A stretch of DNA of 64,000 nt from Legionella rubrilucens (GCF_001468125.1 NZ_LNYT01000020.1:147102-211101); one strand, 5' to 3'; positions 1 to 11,563 are shown, counted from the first letter of the stretch. The notes: generated by a model from the sequence alone, not told the origin. Numbers and translations: made by a program.

Positions 1-1850
1 CGCTGTCATTTCTGCTGTCTCTCTATGTTGCTGTCGCTATTTTAAGCGGCGCTCACGAATCAGTGAATGTCAACCTGTACACCTGGGCAAGCGGGGGGAT
101 GTTTTTTCCCTATGAATTTCATATCGGCTTTTTAATCGATCCCCTTTCGGTCGTGATGCTGGTTATTGTGACGTTTGTCTCATTACTGGTTCATATTTAC
201 AGTATTGGTTATATGGCTGATGATGACGGTTACCAACGCTTCTTCAGCTACATTTCCCTGTTCACCTTCATGATGCTCATGTTGGTTTCTGCCAATAACT
301 TCCTGCAGCTGTTTTTTGGTTGGGAGGGCGTGGGCCTTGTTTCCTATCTCTTGATCGGTTTTTGGTACAGTAAAGAGTCTGCTATTGAAGGGAGTCTTAA
401 GGCCTTTTTGGTCAACCGTGTGGGGGATTTTGGTTTTGTCCTGGGCATTGGCCTGGTTCTGGCGTACACCGGAAGCCTGGACTATGACATGATTTTCAAA
501 AGTGCTTCGAGTTTGAATACTCAGACCATTGAATTGTTTTCTGGCCATCCCTGGTCGCTGGTCACGGTGATCTGTATCCTGCTGTACATTGGTGCCATGG
601 GTAAATCTGCTCAGGTGCCCCTGCATGTCTGGTTACCTGAATCAATGGAAGGTCCGACACCCATTTCAGCGCTGATTCATGCTGCCACCATGGTGACTGC
701 GGGCGTGTTCATGATTGGTCGGATTTCGCCATTGATTGAATATTCGACAACAGCCTTGTCCCTGGTTCTTGTTATTGGTGCAACAGGTGCACTGTTCACT
801 GGACTCCTGGCACTGGTGATGAATGACATCAAACGCGTGGTCGCCTATTCCACATTGTCTCAGTTGGGCTATATGATGGTTGGCATGGGGGCTTCAGCCT
901 ACAGTGCCGGCATGTTCCATCTGCTGACCCATGCCTGCTTTAAAGCTCTGTTATTCCTGGGTGCCGGGTCGGTCATTATTGGGATGCACCATGAACAGGA
1001 TATGCGAAAAATGGGCGGCCTCTGGCGTAAAATGCCCATTACCTACGTGACCTACATTATCGGCAGCCTGGCGTTGTGCGCTATCCCGCCTTTTGCAGGA
1101 TTTTATTCGAAGGATACTATCATTGAAGCGGCTAAAGTATCCACCATCCCAGGAAGTACTTATGCCTATTTCTGCGTAGCCCTCGGTGCCATGGTGACCG
1201 CCATTTATACTTTCCGTTCCTTTTTTATGACTTTCCATGGCACGCCACGTATGGATAAACACACGTTTGAGCATGTGCATGAATCACCAGCCGTCGTCTG
1301 GTTGCCACTGGTGATTCTGGCGATACCGTCGGTGATCATTGGTTATATTCTATTCATGCCCATGCTTTACGACGTGCCGACTCTGCTGGGCAAGTCGCTG
1401 TTTGTGTTGCCTGAACACAACGTGCTTGAAGAATTATCCCGGGAAGTACATTCTCCTTTACAAGCAGCACTGCATGCACCACTGTCACTGACATTCTGGT
1501 TAACCCTGGCAGGTATCGCCATTGCCTGGGCAGGTTACATTGCCTTCCCTGCTATCCCGGCAAAACTGGCCAGTTCCTTCTCCTGGATTTACCGTCTGTT
1601 GCTTAACAAGTATGGTTTTGACACCTTTAATGACAAAGTGGTTGTGGCAGGTTCTAAAGCACTCGGTCGCTTTTTCTACAATACCGGCGATCAACGCCTC
1701 ATTGATGGACTGGTTGTCAACGGTGCAGGGCGGACGGTGCGCTGGTTTGCTCAGAAAGGACGCGGTATTCAAAGCGGCTATTTATATCACTATGCAACGG
1801 TCATGGTGTTGGGTTTAATTGTTTTCTTATGCTGGTTGCTATTAGGCTGA
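1..1850 (+). CDS. nuoL: NADH-quinone oxidoreductase subunit L (5' partial)
   Basis: Antiporter-like membrane subunit of respiratory complex I, which couples NADH oxidation and quinone reduction to proton pumping across the inner membrane. The frame is open from base 3 with no stop, so the gene starts before the window; the GTG at 63 is internal. About 615 residues are present, close to full family length, so only a short N-terminus is missing. Many hydrophobic helices are visible. The segment GKSAQVPLHVWLPESMEGPT carries the conserved lysine and the HVWLP and EGPTP motifs of the proton channel. The C-terminal part holds the long amphipathic helix and last membrane helix typical of NuoL. nuoM follows after 15 bases, so this is the distal part of the nuo operon. 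Confidence 0.97.
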   Translation, partial: LSFLLSLYVAVAILSGAHESVNVNLYTWASGGMFFPYEFHIGFLIDPLSVVMLVIVTFVSLLVHIYSIGYMADDDGYQRFFSYISLFTFMMLMLVSANNFLQLFFGWEGVGLVSYLLIGFWYSKESAIEGSLKAFLVNRVGDFGFVLGIGLVLAYTGSLDYDMIFKSASSLNTQTIELFSGHPWSLVTVICILLYIGAMGKSAQVPLHVWLPESMEGPTPISALIHAATMVTAGVFMIGRISPLIEYSTTALSLVLVIGATGALFTGLLALVMNDIKRVVAYSTLSQLGYMMVGMGASAYSAGMFHLLTHACFKALLFLGAGSVIIGMHHEQDMRKMGGLWRKMPITYVTYIIGSLALCAIPPFAGFYSKDTIIEAAKVSTIPGSTYAYFCVALGAMVTAIYTFRSFFMTFHGTPRMDKHTFEHVHESPAVVWLPLVILAIPSVIIGYILFMPMLYDVPTLLGKSLFVLPEHNVLEELSREVHSPLQAALHAPLSLTFWLTLAGIAIAWAGYIAFPAIPAKLASSFSWIYRLLLNKYGFDTFNDKVVVAGSKALGRFFYNTGDQRLIDGLVVNGAGRTVRWFAQKGRGIQSGYLYHYATVMVLGLIVFLCWLLLG

Positions 1851-1865
1851 TTATAAGGTGAAGGT

Positions 1866-3371
1866 ATGCATCATTTGCTCAATTTATTGATCTGGTTACC
1901 GATTATTGGAGGCGTGTTTGTATTCCTGACCGGTGATGACAATAATCCCAATGTCTCACGTTATCTGACATTGTTTACAATATTGCTGACGTTACTGATC
2001 TGCATCCCTTTGGTGCGTGGATTTGATGTGAACACCTACAGCATGCAATACCTGGAAGACATGGTCTGGATGCCGGCTTTGGGGATTAATTACAGTCTTG
2101 GTGTTGATGGGTTGTCCCTTCTGCTGATTGTTTTAAGCATTTTTACTAACCTGATTGTCGTACTGGCAACCTGGACGAGTATTCACAAACGCGTTGGCCA
2201 ATACATGGCTGCCTTTTTGATTATGCAGGGCTTTTTGGTCGGGGTCTTTGCTGCGACGGACGCCATTGTCTTTTATATTTTCTGGGAAGCGACCTTAATT
2301 CCCATGTACCTGATTATCGGTATCTGGGGCTCGGATAATCGTGTTTATGCCGCCATTAAATTCTTCCTCTACACGTTCCTGGGCTCTGTGCTAATGCTGG
2401 CCTCCTTTCTTTACATGGGCTATATTGCCGGATCCTTTAAAATTGAAACGTTCTATGCTGTGAAGCTGAGCATGACCGCCCAGACATTCATTTTTATTGC
2501 ATTTTTCCTGGGTTTCGCCATTAAAATACCGATGTTCCCCGTGCACACCTGGTTGCCTGATGCACACACGGAAGCGCCCGCAGGCGGTTCCATCGTCCTT
2601 GCCGCAATTCTGCTTAAACTCGGTGCCTATGGTTTCATCCGTTTTGCCTTACCCATCGTCCCCGATGCCTGTCGGTATTATGCGGATGTGATGATTGCGC
2701 TGTCATTGATTGCCGTGGTCTATATTGGTTTGGTCGCTGTTATCCAGCAGGACATGAAACGCCTTATTGCTTATTCCTCCATTTCTCATATGGGTTTTGT
2801 AACCCTGGGCTGCTTTGCAATATTCACTATTGCCGAAAGGGCCGGTTTACAGAATGCCGGTCTTGTTCTGGAGGGCGCCATCATTGTCATGATTTCCCAT
2901 GCGTTTGTGTCAAGCGGAATGTTTGCCGGCGTGGGTTATATTTATGATCGCATGCACACCCGACAGGTCAAGGATTTTGGCGGCCTTGTCCACTCAATGC
3001 CCGTTTTTGCTTCGTTCTTCATGTTATTCGCCATGGCCAATGCCGGGTTACCAGGCACGTCCGGCTTTGTCGGTGAATTTATGGTCATTTTGGGCAGTAT
3101 AAAGGCTGGTTTCTGGATTGCTTTCTGGGCAGCCACAACATTGATTGTTGGAGCAGCCTATACACTCTGGATGTATAAGCGTGTCATATTTGGACCCGTA
3201 AAAAACGACAAAATTGCGGCCCTTCAAGATCTGACCGGTTTTGAAATCAGTGCCTATGTGTTACTGGTTATCATGGTTGTGGCGATGGGAGTTTACCCCA
3301 AGCCCGTGCTTGAATATGTGCATCAAACTGTGAGCCACACATTAGCTCAGGCCGATAAATCGAAATTATAA
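1866..3371 (+). CDS. nuoM: NADH-quinone oxidoreductase subunit M
   Basis: Second antiporter-like proton-pumping subunit of complex I, 501 residues, about the family length. It is hydrophobic throughout with roughly 14 membrane helices. The conserved glutamate of the pump is visible in FYIFWEATLIPMYLIIG. The lysine-bearing channel motif appears as IKIPMFPVHTWLPDAHTEAP, which also separates it from NuoL (VHTWLPDAH versus VHVWLPESM). It starts at ATG after an AAGGTGAAGGT ribosome binding stretch, 15 bases after nuoL and 13 before nuoN. Co-transcription with the rest of nuo is expected. Confidence 0.98.
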   Translation: MHHLLNLLIWLPIIGGVFVFLTGDDNNPNVSRYLTLFTILLTLLICIPLVRGFDVNTYSMQYLEDMVWMPALGINYSLGVDGLSLLLIVLSIFTNLIVVLATWTSIHKRVGQYMAAFLIMQGFLVGVFAATDAIVFYIFWEATLIPMYLIIGIWGSDNRVYAAIKFFLYTFLGSVLMLASFLYMGYIAGSFKIETFYAVKLSMTAQTFIFIAFFLGFAIKIPMFPVHTWLPDAHTEAPAGGSIVLAAILLKLGAYGFIRFALPIVPDACRYYADVMIALSLIAVVYIGLVAVIQQDMKRLIAYSSISHMGFVTLGCFAIFTIAERAGLQNAGLVLEGAIIVMISHAFVSSGMFAGVGYIYDRMHTRQVKDFGGLVHSMPVFASFFMLFAMANAGLPGTSGFVGEFMVILGSIKAGFWIAFWAATTLIVGAAYTLWMYKRVIFGPVKNDKIAALQDLTGFEISAYVLLVIMVVAMGVYPKPVLEYVHQTVSHTLAQADKSKL

Positions 3372-3384
3372 TTTACAAGGTTAA

Positions 3385-4830
3385 ATGAACATGACGTCCT
3401 TGCTTGATAATATCCATGTAGCTTTACCGGAAATCATCCTGTTGATCACAGCGGCTTTGGCTCTGCTAAGTGACCTGTTTTTGCGGGATTACTGTAAAAA
3501 CATTGCATTGACTTTGTCCATTATTGGATTGGTCCTGTGCACGGTCATCAGTACCTTGCTGCTCGGAAGTTACAAGTCCATTATCTTCGGTGGTTTGTTT
3601 ATCAGCGATGACAGTGCGCAGTTAATGAAAATCTTTATTTACCTGTGTGCCATTTTTTCGTTTATTTATTCGCGCGAGTATGTTGATGAACGTCAGATGC
3701 CTGCCGGGGATTATTATGTTCTTGGTCTTTTTTCCACACTGGGAATGATGGTATTAGTCTCAGCGCATTCGTTGTTGACGATTTACCTTGGTTTGGAGTT
3801 GTTATCCCTGCCATTGTATGCCATGACGGCTATCCGCAGAACCAACAGCGATGCAGCTGAAGCGGCGATGAAATACTTTGTGATGGGGGCCATTGCTTCC
3901 GGAATGATGCTGTATGGATTGTCTTTAATTTATGGTGCCACCGGAAAGTTGGATCTTCTGGATATCGCCAATGCGATTGCAGCCAATTGGCAGGAGCAGG
4001 ACACGCTTCTTTCCTTTGGCCTCGTTTTCATTATGGTCGGTGTGGGCTTTAAACTCGCATCCATGCCTTTTCATATGTGGGCACCGGATGTCTATCAGGG
4101 AGCGCCTACCTCTGTCACGTTGTTTTTAAGTGCGGCCCCGAAAATTGCGGCCATCGGCATGACTCTTCGTCTGCTGACTCTGGCCTTGGTTGATATTTCA
4201 GCCCAATGGCAGCAGTTGTTGTTGATCATGGCCCTGTTGTCAACGGGTTTGGGGAATCTGTTCGCCATCGCCCAAAGCAATATCAAGCGACTGCTTGCCT
4301 ATTCAGCGATTTCTCATGTAGGTTATGCGCTTTTTGGTATTCTTACCGCGACCGAAGCAGGCTATGCAGCGGGTCTTTATTATGTGCTGGTTTATTCCAT
4401 TATGACGGTGGGTGCCTTTGGCTTGATTGTCCTGCTGTCTAACCATGGATTGGAAGTAGAAAACGTCGATGATTTAAAAGGCTTGAATAAACGCAACCCC
4501 TGGATTGCCTTCCTGATGCTCATTGTCATGTTTTCCATGGCAGGCGTTCCTCCTACCGTTGGCTTTTTTACCAAGCTGTTGGTGCTGAAAGCCCTGGTGG
4601 ATGTGCATTTAACCTGGGTAGCCGTATTAGGTTTGCTCTTTGCGGTGGTAGGCGCTTATTACTATGTCCGTATTGTCAAGGTCATGTATTTTGACGAGGC
4701 GAAAGACAGTGCGCCTGTCCAGTTGAGCACGTCATCACAAATTTTTTATTCCATTAATTGTTTATCACTGCTTTATCTGGGAATTTTCCCTTCTGGATTG
4801 ATCAGTGCCTGCATTAATGCGTTTGCTTAA
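3385..4830 (+). CDS. nuoN: NADH-quinone oxidoreductase subunit N
   Basis: Third antiporter-like membrane subunit of complex I, 481 residues, the usual length. Visible family signatures are [13 protein letters not shown] (glutamate of the channel), [20 protein letters not shown] (lysine plus the [10 protein letters not shown] motif specific to NuoN) and [19 protein letters not shown] at 3385 is used; a second ATG two codons on is possible. This is the last nuo gene. No clear terminator lies between its stop and the tRNA promoter, so some read-through into the metY-nusA cluster is possible. Confidence 0.98.
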   Translation: MNMTSLLDNIHVALPEIILLITAALALLSDLFLRDYCKNIALTLSIIGLVLCTVISTLLLGSYKSIIFGGLFISDDSAQLMKIFIYLCAIFSFIYSREYVDERQMPAGDYYVLGLFSTLGMMVLVSAHSLLTIYLGLELLSLPLYAMTAIRRTNSDAAEAAMKYFVMGAIASGMMLYGLSLIYGATGKLDLLDIANAIAANWQEQDTLLSFGLVFIMVGVGFKLASMPFHMWAPDVYQGAPTSVTLFLSAAPKIAAIGMTLRLLTLALVDISAQWQQLLLIMALLSTGLGNLFAIAQSNIKRLLAYSAISHVGYALFGILTATEAGYAAGLYYVLVYSIMTVGAFGLIVLLSNHGLEVENVDDLKGLNKRNPWIAFLMLIVMFSMAGVPPTVGFFTKLLVLKALVDVHLTWVAVLGLLFAVVGAYYYVRIVKVMYFDEAKDSAPVQLSTSSQIFYSINCLSLLYLGIFPSGLISACINAFA

Positions 4831-4853
4831 CTGCAATAACTTGCAAAAATTGC

Positions 4854-4882
4854 TTGCTATGCAAGGTAAGTGTGCGTATACT
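4854..4882 (+). promoter_or_regulatory. Probable sigma-70 promoter of the initiator tRNA gene
   Basis: TTGCTA at 4854-4859 and TATACT at 4877-4882 are separated by 17 bases. Transcription would start about 4889, a few bases before the mature tRNA. Spacing and position are what a tRNA promoter should show. It is called by eye only. Confidence 0.6.
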
Positions 4883-4894
4883 TGCCTCAGTTGA

Positions 4895-4971
<77 letters not shown>

Positions 4972-4982
4972 CTATCTAAAAG

Positions 4983-5003
4983 ACCCCATTATTGGGGTTT
5001 TTT
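4983..5003 (+). terminator. Rho-independent terminator after tRNA-fMet
   Basis: ACCCCA / TGGGGT stem of 6 bp with loop TTAT, followed by TTTTT. It lies 11 bases after the tRNA. It would release the tRNA transcript or limit read-through into rimP. Confidence 0.8.
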
Positions 5004-5172
5004 GTTATGTATTACCCGGTAATCAGACACACCTGTCGGTTTGCAATCTTTATAGAGTGCGGGCAACTTTATATACCGTAAACTCCGATTATTGCTTAAT
5101 GTTTCTCAAGCGACAGGTCATTGTCCTGTGCGAATTTTTTCGCTGCCGGAATAAAAGTGCTGAGAGTGGAAT

Positions 5173-5619
5173 ATGATAAGAACAGATATTCAGGAACTAT
5201 TGGAACCTTTGGTGAATAGCCTGGGCTATGAGCTGTGGGGCTGTGAATATTTGTCACAGGGGCGCCATTCTTTATTGCGTATTTACATTGATAAAGAAGA
5301 TGGCATCGGGATTGAGGACTGTGAGCGAGTCAGTAAGCAGATTAGCGCTTTACTAGATGTTGAAGATCCTATTTCCGGCAATTATAGTCTTGAAATATCA
5401 TCACCCGGTATACCGAGGCCTCTGTTTTATAAAAAACATTACCATCGATACCTTGGGCATGATATACAGTTAAAATTATATAAACCCGTAAATGGAAGCC
5501 GTAAACTGTCTGGCAGGATTGCCGCAGTGGAGGAGGATACTCTGAAGTTACTGGTCAATGAGACACCCGTAGACGTGCAATTATCCAATATTGTGAAAGC
5601 AAATTTGACAGGCGAGTGA
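5173..5619 (+). CDS. rimP: Ribosome maturation factor RimP
   Basis: Cytoplasmic factor for maturation of the 30S ribosomal subunit, 148 residues, standard length. The N-terminal domain contains [10 protein letters not shown] and [20 protein letters not shown], and the family signature [12 protein letters not shown] is present before the C-terminal SH3-like domain. The start ATG at 5173 follows GAGAGTGGAAT. The gene precedes nusA with 8 bases between its stop and the nusA start, the same order as in E. coli. The 170 bases between the tRNA terminator and this start hold only short AT-rich stretches and weak inverted repeats; no clear promoter was found. Confidence 0.96.
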   Translation: MIRTDIQELLEPLVNSLGYELWGCEYLSQGRHSLLRIYIDKEDGIGIEDCERVSKQISALLDVEDPISGNYSLEISSPGIPRPLFYKKHYHRYLGHDIQLKLYKPVNGSRKLSGRIAAVEEDTLKLLVNETPVDVQLSNIVKANLTGE

Positions 5620-5627
5620 GGCGAACA

Positions 5628-7103
5628 ATGAGTAAAGAATTGTTATTTATTGCTGAGGCATTATCCAATGAAAAAGGCGTCAGCAAAGAAGTAGTATTGC
5701 AAGCAATCCAGGCAGCCCTGGAATCGGCCACACGCAAACTGTCAGAAAAGGAAATGGGCATCCGCGTCAAACTGGATAACCGCACCGGAGATTACGAAAC
5801 CTTCCGTTATTGGGACGTGGTGGAAGATGATGCTGTGGAATTCCCGGATCAGGAAATAGGAATTACCGAGGCCAGAACACGTTCGCCTTCCATTCAGGTC
5901 GGTGAGCGCATTGAAGAACCAATGCCCTCCATTGAATTCGGGCGTATCGCTGCGCAAACGGCCCGTCAGGTTATCATGCAGAAAGTCCGCGAGGCAGAAA
6001 GACAACAAGTGGTTGATCAGTTCCAGTCCAAGCTGGGTCAATTGGTCTATGGTACAGTCAAGAAGGTGACTCGTGATAACATCATCATTGATTTAGGCGG
6101 CAAGGCTGAAGCGTTCATGCCGCGACATGAAATGCTGCCCAATGAAATGTTCAGACCCAATGATCGTGTACGGGCGTATTTATACGAAATTACCCCCCAG
6201 TCCCGTGGTCCGCAATTGTATGTCAGTCGTATACGCAATGAGATGTTGATTGAATTATTCCGCATTGAAGTGCCAGAGATTGGCGAAAACGTGATTGAAG
6301 TGAAAGCCGCTGCCCGTGAGCCGGGTAATCGTGCCAAGATTGCTGTGAAGACCAATGACGGCCGTATTGATCCGGTTGGGGCCTGCGTGGGTATGCGCGG
6401 TGCGCGTGTTCAGGCCGTATCCAGTGAGCTGGGTGGTGAACGAGTCGATATTATACTTTGGGATGACAACCCGGCCCAATTGGTCATTAATGCCATGGCG
6501 CCTGCTGACATCAGCTCAATTGTCGTCGATGAAGACAGTCACACCATGGATCTGGCTGTGCAGAAAGAACAGCTTTCTCAGGCCATTGGACGTAATGGTC
6601 AGAATGTGCGCTTAGCCAGTCAATTGACCGGTTGGACTTTGAACGTCATGACGGTCGAAGATTTTAATAATAAAAGCCAGGAAGAATCGCAAAAAACGAT
6701 TAATTTATTTACCACCGCGCTCGAGATTGATGAAGAAATCGCCTCCTTGCTGGTGGCTAATGGCTTTTCTTCACTGGAAGAAATTGCCTATGTTCCCAAA
6801 GAGGAATTAATGGCGATTGAGGAATTTGATGAAGAGATTGTTGAAGAGTTGAGAAACAGAGCGAATGATTGTCTTCTGACTCAAGCATTGTCTTCGGGGC
6901 AATCAGGGGATCAGCCGTCTGAATCATTGTTAACGATGGAAGGCATGACTAACGATATCGCCGCCAAACTGGCCGCCAAAGGCATTACGACCATGGACGA
7001 TCTGGCTGAGCAGTCGGTTGATGAATTACTTGATATACCTGGAATGACCGAGAAGAAAGCGGGTGAATTGATCATGAAGGCCCGTGAACCCTGGTTTTCA
7101 TAA
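5628..7103 (+). CDS. nusA: Transcription termination/antitermination factor NusA
   Basis: RNA polymerase-associated factor controlling pausing, termination and antitermination, 491 residues. Start chosen at ATG 5628 because GTGAGG lies 7 bases upstream; an in-frame GTG at 5616 would overlap rimP and lacks a better ribosome site. Domain order: N-terminal polymerase-binding domain (about 1-125), S1 domain ([20 protein letters not shown], about 135-200), two KH domains ([12 protein letters not shown] and [18 protein letters not shown]), then two acidic helix-hairpin-helix repeats at the C-terminus, ending in an [16 protein letters not shown] repeat. It lies between rimP and infB as usual. Confidence 0.98.
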   Translation: MSKELLFIAEALSNEKGVSKEVVLQAIQAALESATRKLSEKEMGIRVKLDNRTGDYETFRYWDVVEDDAVEFPDQEIGITEARTRSPSIQVGERIEEPMPSIEFGRIAAQTARQVIMQKVREAERQQVVDQFQSKLGQLVYGTVKKVTRDNIIIDLGGKAEAFMPRHEMLPNEMFRPNDRVRAYLYEITPQSRGPQLYVSRIRNEMLIELFRIEVPEIGENVIEVKAAAREPGNRAKIAVKTNDGRIDPVGACVGMRGARVQAVSSELGGERVDIILWDDNPAQLVINAMAPADISSIVVDEDSHTMDLAVQKEQLSQAIGRNGQNVRLASQLTGWTLNVMTVEDFNNKSQEESQKTINLFTTALEIDEEIASLLVANGFSSLEEIAYVPKEELMAIEEFDEEIVEELRNRANDCLLTQALSSGQSGDQPSESLLTMEGMTNDIAAKLAAKGITTMDDLAEQSVDELLDIPGMTEKKAGELIMKAREPWFS

Positions 7104-7131
7104 TTATCAATTGTTGTAATGAATGACCCTT

Positions 7132-7167
7132 GTTTTAATCAGGCAGTCTATGGCTGCTAGTTAAAAC
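7132..7167 (+). other. Imperfect inverted repeat between nusA and infB
   Basis: GTTTTAA at 7132-7138 pairs with TTAAAAC at 7161-7167, with an inner GCAG/CTGC pair (7143-7146 with 7154-7157). There is no T tract after it, so it may be an RNA processing or stability element rather than a terminator. Function is unknown. Confidence 0.35.
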
Positions 7168-7231
7168 ATAAGTGGATAACAAGTATTGAACAATGGCGAT
7201 TTGCATTAAAATTGCTAAAGGGGGGTAAAAT

Positions 7232-9859
7232 ATGGCGGATGTGACGGTTAAACAATTAGCTCAGGTCGTGGGAATCCCCGTTGAGCGTCTATTGAACCAG
7301 TTGCAGGAAGCGGGACTCTCTTTTAATAACGATGAACAGACCGTGAATGAAGAACAAAAGCGTGTCTTGCTAAATCATTTGAAAGGTAACGCCGGCAACG
7401 AGTCAAGAGCTGCACCTGAACGAATTACGTTAAAGCGAAAAAGCCTGACTCAGGTCACGGTAGGGCATGATCTGCACAGTGGAAAAACCGTGAATGTGGA
7501 AGTTCGTAAAAAACGAACCTATGTCAAACGCAGCGCTTTGCTGGACCAACCGACTGAAGCCGAGCAGGAAGCAGAACCCGTATTGACGGATGTTTCAATC
7601 GAAACCTTGCCGGCATTGGCGGAAGAGACGGCACCACAGGAACTGGAATCCGATGTGGCTGTGGTTGATGAAACACAAGAGCCAGCGGTTGTGAAAGCCG
7701 TGGAACAATTGGATGAGTCTCAAAAAATGACTGTACCCGCTGTTGCTGAGGAAAACCTTTCTTCGCCAATGGAAACAACGTCGGCTAAAGCGGTTGGCGA
7801 AAGCAAAGAAGAACAGGATAAACGCGACGCCAGCAAAGAAGTTCGTGAAAAGGAAGAAAAGCCCAAGAAGAAATATTCCAGCAAAGAAGACATTGAGTCG
7901 GATGCTGAAAAGGCCGAATTTAAAAAAGCCGCGGGTAATAAAAAGAAAACCAAATATTTAATAACTGAACGCGACGACGAGGAAGGTTCCCATGTCCGTC
8001 ACAAGCGTCCAAAATCGAAAAAACGCAAACTGAATGAGAAATCGGACAAGTACCGTGAAGCGGAGGACGCCTTAACGCATGGCTTTGCTATGCCCACGGC
8101 ACCTGTTGTCCGGGAAGTCCTGATTCCTGAAACCATTACCGTTGGGGAATTGGCAAAACGCATGTCCGTTAAAGTGGCCGAGGTCATTAAAGTCATGATG
8201 GGCTTAGGTGCCATGGCAACCATTAACCAGGTTATCGATCAGGATACAGCCGTCATTGTGTTTGAGGAAATGGGCCATAAGGCGCGTGCACTCAAGGAAG
8301 ATGCAGTGGAGCAGACCCTGGGTGAAGTCATCAGCAAGGGAAGCCAATCAGAAAGCCGCGCGCCTGTGGTAACCATCATGGGTCATGTGGACCATGGTAA
8401 AACATCGTTACTCGACTACATCCGGCGTACCAAGGTGGCCGCAGGAGAGGCGGGGGGCATTACCCAACACATCGGGGCCTACCATGTCAGTACACCGAAG
8501 GGTGATATCACGTTTCTGGATACGCCAGGCCATGCTGCCTTTACGGCCATGCGGGCTCGTGGTGCACAGGCCACGGATATTGTTATCCTGATTGTTGCAG
8601 CAGACGATGGCGTTAAACCACAGACAATAGAGGCTATTCAACATGCCAAGGCTGCAAAAGTGCCTATTATTGTGGCTGTTAATAAAATGGATAAGCATGA
8701 TGCTGATCCTGAGAAAGTCATGAATGAATTATCCGTTCATGAAGTCATCCCCGAGGCCTGGGGCGGCGACACCATGTTTGTTAATATTTCTGCCAAAACC
8801 GGGATGGGAATTGACGAATTACTGGATGCTGTGCTGCTGCAATCGGAAGTGCTGGAGTTAGAAGCCTTTACGGACGGTGCAGCCAAAGGGGTTGTCATTG
8901 AATCACGCCTCGACAAAGGACGCGGTCCCGTAGCAACTGTTCTGGTACAAAGTGGAACGCTGCGAAAAGGGGACATCCTGCTGGCTGGCTTCCAATATGG
9001 CCGAGTCAGGGCCTTAGTCAGCGACAACGGCACACTGGTTGACAGTGCAGGGCCGTCTATTCCAGTGGAAGTCCTGGGTCTGTCCGCTATTCCGCATGCC
9101 GGGGATGAAGCCGTTGTTGTACCCGATGAGAAAAAGGCGCGAGAAGTGGCTTTGTTCCGTCAGGGTAAATTCCGTGATGTCAAACTGGCCAGACGTCAAA
9201 AATCGTCAATTGAAGGCATTTTTGAAAACATGACTACCACGGACGCCAAGGTATTGAATATAGTTCTGAAAGCCGATGTCCAGGGTTCCCTGGAAGCCAT
9301 TGCGGATGCCCTGGTTAAATTATCAACCGATGAAGTGAAGGTTGAAATCATTGCCAGCGGTGTGGGCGGTATCACTGAATCGGATGTGCATCTGGCCATT
9401 GCCTCCAATGCGATTCTAATTGGATTTAACGTGCGTGCCGATGGCGCTGCCAAGCGATTGGCCGAACACGAACAGGTTTCCTTGCATTACTACAGCGTGA
9501 TTTACGACATTGTGGATCAGGTTAAAGGCGCGTTAACCGGTATGCTGGCGCCTCAATTCAAGGAAGAAATCATTGGTATTGCCGAGGTACGGGATGTTTT
9601 CCGCTCGCCGAAACTGGGTGCTATTGCCGGATGCATGGTGGTTGAAGGCATGATCAAGCGCAATAATCCGATTCGTGTTTTACGTAACAACGTTGTCATT
9701 TATGAGGGAACACTGGAATCCTTAAGACGCTTTAAAGATGATGTGGTCGAAGTACGCCAGGGCTTTGAGTGCGGTATTGGTGTGAAAAACTATAACGATG
9801 TCAAAGCGGGTGATTTGATTGAAGTATTTGAAACAATTGAGATCAAGCGGGCTTTATGA
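7232..9859 (+). CDS. infB: Translation initiation factor IF-2
   Basis: GTPase that places initiator tRNA on the 30S subunit, 875 residues, near the E. coli length. Order: IF2_N domain at 1-55, a long charged lysine/glutamate-rich linker to about residue 290, a second IF2_N-type domain ([20 protein letters not shown]), then the G domain with [12 protein letters not shown] (G1), DTPGHAAF (G3) and NKMD (G4), and the beta-barrel and C2 domains. The start ATG follows AAAGGGGGGTAAAAT. It overlaps rbfA by the ATGA arrangement. Its proximity to the initiator tRNA gene is functionally coherent. Confidence 0.98.
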   Translation: MADVTVKQLAQVVGIPVERLLNQLQEAGLSFNNDEQTVNEEQKRVLLNHLKGNAGNESRAAPERITLKRKSLTQVTVGHDLHSGKTVNVEVRKKRTYVKRSALLDQPTEAEQEAEPVLTDVSIETLPALAEETAPQELESDVAVVDETQEPAVVKAVEQLDESQKMTVPAVAEENLSSPMETTSAKAVGESKEEQDKRDASKEVREKEEKPKKKYSSKEDIESDAEKAEFKKAAGNKKKTKYLITERDDEEGSHVRHKRPKSKKRKLNEKSDKYREAEDALTHGFAMPTAPVVREVLIPETITVGELAKRMSVKVAEVIKVMMGLGAMATINQVIDQDTAVIVFEEMGHKARALKEDAVEQTLGEVISKGSQSESRAPVVTIMGHVDHGKTSLLDYIRRTKVAAGEAGGITQHIGAYHVSTPKGDITFLDTPGHAAFTAMRARGAQATDIVILIVAADDGVKPQTIEAIQHAKAAKVPIIVAVNKMDKHDADPEKVMNELSVHEVIPEAWGGDTMFVNISAKTGMGIDELLDAVLLQSEVLELEAFTDGAAKGVVIESRLDKGRGPVATVLVQSGTLRKGDILLAGFQYGRVRALVSDNGTLVDSAGPSIPVEVLGLSAIPHAGDEAVVVPDEKKAREVALFRQGKFRDVKLARRQKSSIEGIFENMTTTDAKVLNIVLKADVQGSLEAIADALVKLSTDEVKVEIIASGVGGITESDVHLAIASNAILIGFNVRADGAAKRLAEHEQVSLHYYSVIYDIVDQVKGALTGMLAPQFKEEIIGIAEVRDVFRSPKLGAIAGCMVVEGMIKRNNPIRVLRNNVVIYEGTLESLRRFKDDVVEVRQGFECGIGVKNYNDVKAGDLIEVFETIEIKRAL

Positions 9860-10227
9860 GTAATGACTTTAAACGAACGGATCGCGTAGCCGAAATGCTG
9901 CAGCGTAAATTATCGCAGATCATTCAGCAGGAGATTAAAGATCCCCGACTGCCCAGTTTTGTCACGATTTCAGGCGTCAAGGTTTCCGGTGATTTAAGCC
10001 ACGCCAAAGTGTACTTTACTGTGTTGGGCGATGAGAACAAGCAGGCTGCTGCGATTTTAAATACAGCCGCCAGCTATTTACGCACAGCGTTAGCCCGTAC
10101 GATTAAACTGCGCACAGTTCCTCAGCTTCATTTTGTCTATGACGAATCCATTGAATACGGCAGGCGCTTGAGTAAGTTAATTGATGAAGCCAACCCTGAC
10201 GGTCCAGATGAGCAAAGTGAGCAGTAA
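9856..10227 (+). CDS. rbfA: 30S ribosome-binding factor RbfA
   Basis: Small KH-like protein needed for late 30S maturation and 16S 5'-end processing, 123 residues, normal length. Recognised by [20 protein letters not shown] at the N-terminus and by the beta strands around [20 protein letters not shown]. The start overlaps the infB stop (ATGA), so translation is probably coupled. The acidic C-terminal end overlaps the truB start. Confidence 0.97.
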   Translation: MSNDFKRTDRVAEMLQRKLSQIIQQEIKDPRLPSFVTISGVKVSGDLSHAKVYFTVLGDENKQAAAILNTAASYLRTALARTIKLRTVPQLHFVYDESIEYGRRLSKLIDEANPDGPDEQSEQ

Positions 10228-11134
10228 ACAAGCAATTGACGGGGTGTTGCTGGTCAATAAACCCCAGGGTTTGTCATCCAATGCCGTATTGCAAAAAGTC
10301 AAACGGCTTTATCATGCGGAAAAGGCAGGCCACACCGGTAGTCTGGATCCATTGGCTACCGGCATGCTTCCTGTCTGTTTTGGTGAGGCCACCAAGTTCA
10401 GCCAATACGCGCTTGAGGATGATAAGACCTATGAAGCGACCGGTTTATTAGGGATAAAAACCACGACGTCCGATTCCATGGGGGAAGTCCTGGCCAGAGT
10501 GGAGGCTGTTCATGTAACCAAAGAACGCCTTCAGGCTACGATTGAGGAATTCATTGGCGTAAGTCATCAGACGCCGTCCATGTTTTCTGCTTTAAAGCAC
10601 AATGGCACGCCTTTATATAAGTACGCAAGGAACGGAATTGATATTGAACGTGCTGCACGCGCAATCACCATCAAGGAACTCCTCTTGCTGGATTTTGACG
10701 GACAGCAGTTTAAAATCAGAGTGAGTTGCAGCAAAGGCACGTACATTCGAAACCTGGTGGAAGACATTGGTGACAAATTAGGTACAGGGGCGCACGTAAC
10801 CCAATTGCATCGCCTGCACACAAGCGGTTATTCAGAGTATCCTATGCACAGTCTGGAGTCGCTGCAAGCCGCCAATCAAATGCAATTGACTGCCTGCCTG
10901 CTGCCGATGGAAACCACGGTACGGCATTTTCCCTCTATGCAATTAACCGATGAGGAGCTCGCTAATCTGAGACTCGGGCGTGTTATTTCTCCGGTGAATG
11001 CCATGGCGTGCACAACTGAAATCCGTTTATATGACAGCAAGGGGCAGTTTGCCGGTCTTGGCGCTTTTGATGAATCCGGTGTGTTTAAGGTCAAGCGCTT
11101 ACTCAGTGAACAGGCCTTCCGGGCGCGCGAATGA
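10208..11134 (+). CDS. truB: tRNA pseudouridine(55) synthase TruB
   Basis: Makes pseudouridine 55 in the T loop of tRNAs. About 308 residues from the ATG at 10208, which gives [19 protein letters not shown]; an in-frame ATG at 10181 would overlap rbfA by 47 bases and add nine residues outside the family. The catalytic aspartate lies in [27 protein letters not shown] is another conserved family block, and a PUA-like C-terminal region follows. The chosen start overlaps rbfA by 20 bases. It is followed by rpsO with its own promoter. Confidence 0.97.
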   Translation: MSKVSSKQAIDGVLLVNKPQGLSSNAVLQKVKRLYHAEKAGHTGSLDPLATGMLPVCFGEATKFSQYALEDDKTYEATGLLGIKTTTSDSMGEVLARVEAVHVTKERLQATIEEFIGVSHQTPSMFSALKHNGTPLYKYARNGIDIERAARAITIKELLLLDFDGQQFKIRVSCSKGTYIRNLVEDIGDKLGTGAHVTQLHRLHTSGYSEYPMHSLESLQAANQMQLTACLLPMETTVRHFPSMQLTDEELANLRLGRVISPVNAMACTTEIRLYDSKGQFAGLGAFDESGVFKVKRLLSEQAFRARE

Positions 11135-11162
11135 GAATCTTGCACAATTATTAACTAAAGAC

Positions 11163-11191
11163 TTGTGTCTTAAAGGCGCTCTTGATAGAAT
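11163..11191 (+). promoter_or_regulatory. Probable rpsO promoter
   Basis: TTGTGT at 11163-11168, 17-base spacer, TAGAAT at 11186-11191. Start of transcription would be near 11198, giving a 40-base leader before rpsO. A separate rpsO promoter at this position is known in E. coli. Confidence 0.5.
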
Positions 11192-11236
11192 GCTCCCCTT
11201 TAAGAAGAACACTTAGCTTATTTCCAGGAGTGAACA

Positions 11237-11512
11237 ATGTCGCTAACTAGCGCACAAACAGCAGAAATTGTGAATCAGAACAAACGAACTGAGAAAGATA
11301 CTGGCTCTCCAGAAGTGCAGGTTTCTTTAATTACCAATCGTATTCAATATTTGACAGACCACTTTAAAGCCCATAAAAAAGATTTCCATTCACGCCGTGG
11401 TTTGCAGGAATTGGTTAACAAGCGACGCAAGCTGTTGAAATACTTAAAAAGAAAAGATCAAGCCCGATATCAAACACTGATCCAGAAGCTTGGTCTGCGG
11501 GATTCCTATTGA
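11237..11512 (+). CDS. rpsO: 30S ribosomal protein S15
   Basis: Primary 16S rRNA-binding protein of the 30S platform, 91 residues (89 in E. coli). Typical blocks are [26 protein letters not shown] and [12 protein letters not shown]. The start ATG follows CCAGGAGTGAACA. A strong terminator hairpin separates it from pnp, the same rpsO-pnp arrangement as in enterobacteria, where expression is tuned by hairpins and RNase processing. Confidence 0.98.
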   Translation: MSLTSAQTAEIVNQNKRTEKDTGSPEVQVSLITNRIQYLTDHFKAHKKDFHSRRGLQELVNKRRKLLKYLKRKDQARYQTLIQKLGLRDSY

Positions 11513-11563
11513 TAGTGAGTTTTTCCTATGGCTAGGAGATACACGACTATCCAATTTTAAGTT

